Source: Hofstenia miamia
Lineage: Eukaryota; Xenacoelomorpha; Acoela; Hofsteniidae
DNA: 64,000 nucleotides
Direction of reading: 5' to 3'
Assembly: GCA_900660155.1 (NCBI GenBank)
Contig: CABFPE010000720.1
Span: forward strand, 1-64,000
Shown: one piece after another, positions 62,581-64,000 of the stretch
Numbering within the stretch: position 1 is the stretch's first letter
Layout of the letters: each line of letters starts with the position of its first letter
The notes under the pieces: generated by a model
What the model was told of the DNA's origin: nothing
The model's input: the letters and a program-made list of their open reading frames with translations, nothing else
Database searches by the model: none
Program-made: the position numbers and the translations under genes

Positions 62581-64000
62581 GAAACTTAATAAATTTGGCG
62601 AATGATAAGTGAGAATAATTGTTAGGATAAATTTGTACATACACATGATTTTTGTAGAGAGGAGATCTCCACGGGAATTTTCATGGGTGGGGTAGGCTGG
62701 GAATCCAAATTCTGCGCTGCGGACAAGCCTGACTCCACATGATCCTAGTGTTGGATTTGGGATTGTCCTCTTCTTTTGATGTTTTATTTTTGCTTGTGTT
62801 TAGGGATAGGCTTTCAACCCTGGAGGGTAGTCGGGAACAGGGGTGCGTTTGTCGCTAACTATAGTTTGTTTGTAAAGGATTCTTAGTATTTTTTTTCTGA
62901 ATTTAAAATAGAATCTCCAAAAAAGGTATGTGAATTCATTTCAAATAAGAAGTTAGTGTATTTTGCTTTCAAGTATTGCAACGATTATTCTCTTAATAGA
63001 AATTCAGAAAATATTCCTAAAATAATTTTAAAGTTATGCAATGTGTCGCGGCGGATGAAAGAAATCTGTATTCGTGTTAAGTTTCAATGAAATTTGCCAT
63101 TTTTGAAATTCTATTAGAAAATTACGCCGAATGGTTGATGATTTTTGAGGAAAAGTCTTCGGAGATTATCTTATATTTGGATATCAAGATTAGTCCCGAT
63201 ATTTTATTGAGTCAAAAATGTCTATTATTTGAGTAATAAATTTATGTTTTACAATGCATGGCTATTTTTTGAGGACCTGCTCAGTTAAAAATATAGAAAA
63301 AAAAACTGTCAACCTAAACACTTACAATAAGAGCAAACTCCGAAAAGGACATTTTGAATGCGGGGCCGTTCTGTGCCAGTTGTATATTCGAAACATATCT
63401 AAGAATTTGATTATCGGCCTTTTCTTAAGAATCGGTAGAAGTTTTTTCCAATAGTCTGATAGAGTTCCTCTACACTATATTTTCAACCCCTATAGAATTG
63501 CTATATTCTCCTCAAGATTAAATTAATCCTCCATCTCACTAATTGCATTGCTAATCTCATGTCATTAATTCTTACACAAGTGATTGTATAGGTAATAAAC
63601 TAAAGGCATCATCCAATTAGAATCTAATTGCACAGCGCCCTATTACTTGTATAAGGCTACGATTAGAATATGTTATTGGTCACGCGTGATCTGTCACATT
63701 TTGGTAGAATTGCACGTCTAGCCATAGCCACCAATTACTTGAGTTTAATCGTGGCCTAAGGCACAGTTCAATGGAAATTAGTGAATTCAAGTCATTGACT
63801 TTCACTTGAACGATCTGCTCAAAATTGTGTTATTGATTGTAAAAAAAAATTAATGAAAAAAGTCCGGGTTATAGTTTAGCCCGTTACCGCGGGCGCGCCA
63901 AACTGATTAAAGTCAAAATGAATTTTTTTTCGGTCAAAAAATATTTGCAAGACTTTATTAGATGTGAAAATATTAATTTTGCGGATAGTTAGCATGGTTG
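62577..64000. other. Non-coding stretch, no gene recognised
   Basis: AT-rich. At 62640-62850 a GC-richer segment (GGTGGGGTAGGCTGG and neighbours) looks like part of a dispersed repeat but was not delimited. At 63880-63900 there is a short GC word (CCGCGGGCGCGCC). No NBD2 exon of ABCC10 was found. Confidence 0.5.

Noticed and set aside
1-64000. tRNA and rRNA genes
   Set aside because: I looked for tRNA-like box sequences and rRNA-like conserved words while reading and found none I could support; a covariance search could still find one.

Overview
The window is metazoan nuclear DNA, most likely from an invertebrate. It is AT-rich, littered with TA microsatellites, has spliced genes with kilobase introns, and carries many decayed LINEs, Penelope-like retroelements and hAT or Tc1-type DNA transposons. 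No bacterial operon, ribosome binding site or CRISPR array is present. One 1,000-N scaffold gap (48659-49658) and single Ns at 8333 and 39295 mark assembly joins. I cannot name the species from sequence alone.

The main host gene is on the + strand: an ABC transporter of the ABCC10 (MRP7) type. I traced 18 exon candidates from about 19868 to 56377. Reading order is: linker before TMD1 (19868-20053), TMD1 (24244-32294), NBD1 with Walker A, signature, Walker B and H-loop (34649-36964), a linker and TMD2 (37023-54238), and the start of NBD2 with its Walker A (56124-56377). Exon phases agree across all junctions I could test; one small exon (41732-41751) lacks a GT donor. The TMD0 region was not found, and the rest of NBD2 lies beyond the window or in missing sequence. 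A terminal exon of a Sec14/CRAL-TRIO-like protein lies inside one ABCC10 intron on the same strand (37913-38170).

Left of this gene is a small two-exon + strand gene of unknown function (6125-6366 and 7681-7951) whose last exon is duplicated (8853-9123) across a single N. Positions 1-2340 are a perfect-looking two-copy tandem repeat of 1,170 bp carrying an exon-like ORF. Between 10.4 and 18.3 kb is a retroelement cluster: a nearly full-length minus-strand CR1-type LINE with an SGNH-esterase-like ORF1 and an ORF2 that begins with a 2A-like ribosome-skipping motif, relatives of it on the + strand, and Penelope-like 3' ends carrying hammerhead-like motifs, one pair of which forms a 271-bp inverted repeat.

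The ABCC10 introns hold further elements: an uncharacterised transposase-like fossil (22-23 kb), a CR1-like LINE interrupted by a hAT element with a perfect 8-bp target duplication (25.5-28.9 kb), several short hAT-type elements, a Tc1-like element (39.4-40.8 kb), a four-unit tandem amplification of a hAT dimerisation domain (43.1-44.2 kb), two nested hAT elements (44.4-45.5 kb), a hAT transposase fossil, and a seven-unit 172-bp array (54.4-55.6 kb). The right end (57.5-62.4 kb) has an R2-like retroelement with zinc fingers and a C-terminal endonuclease-like domain, then another decayed LINE.
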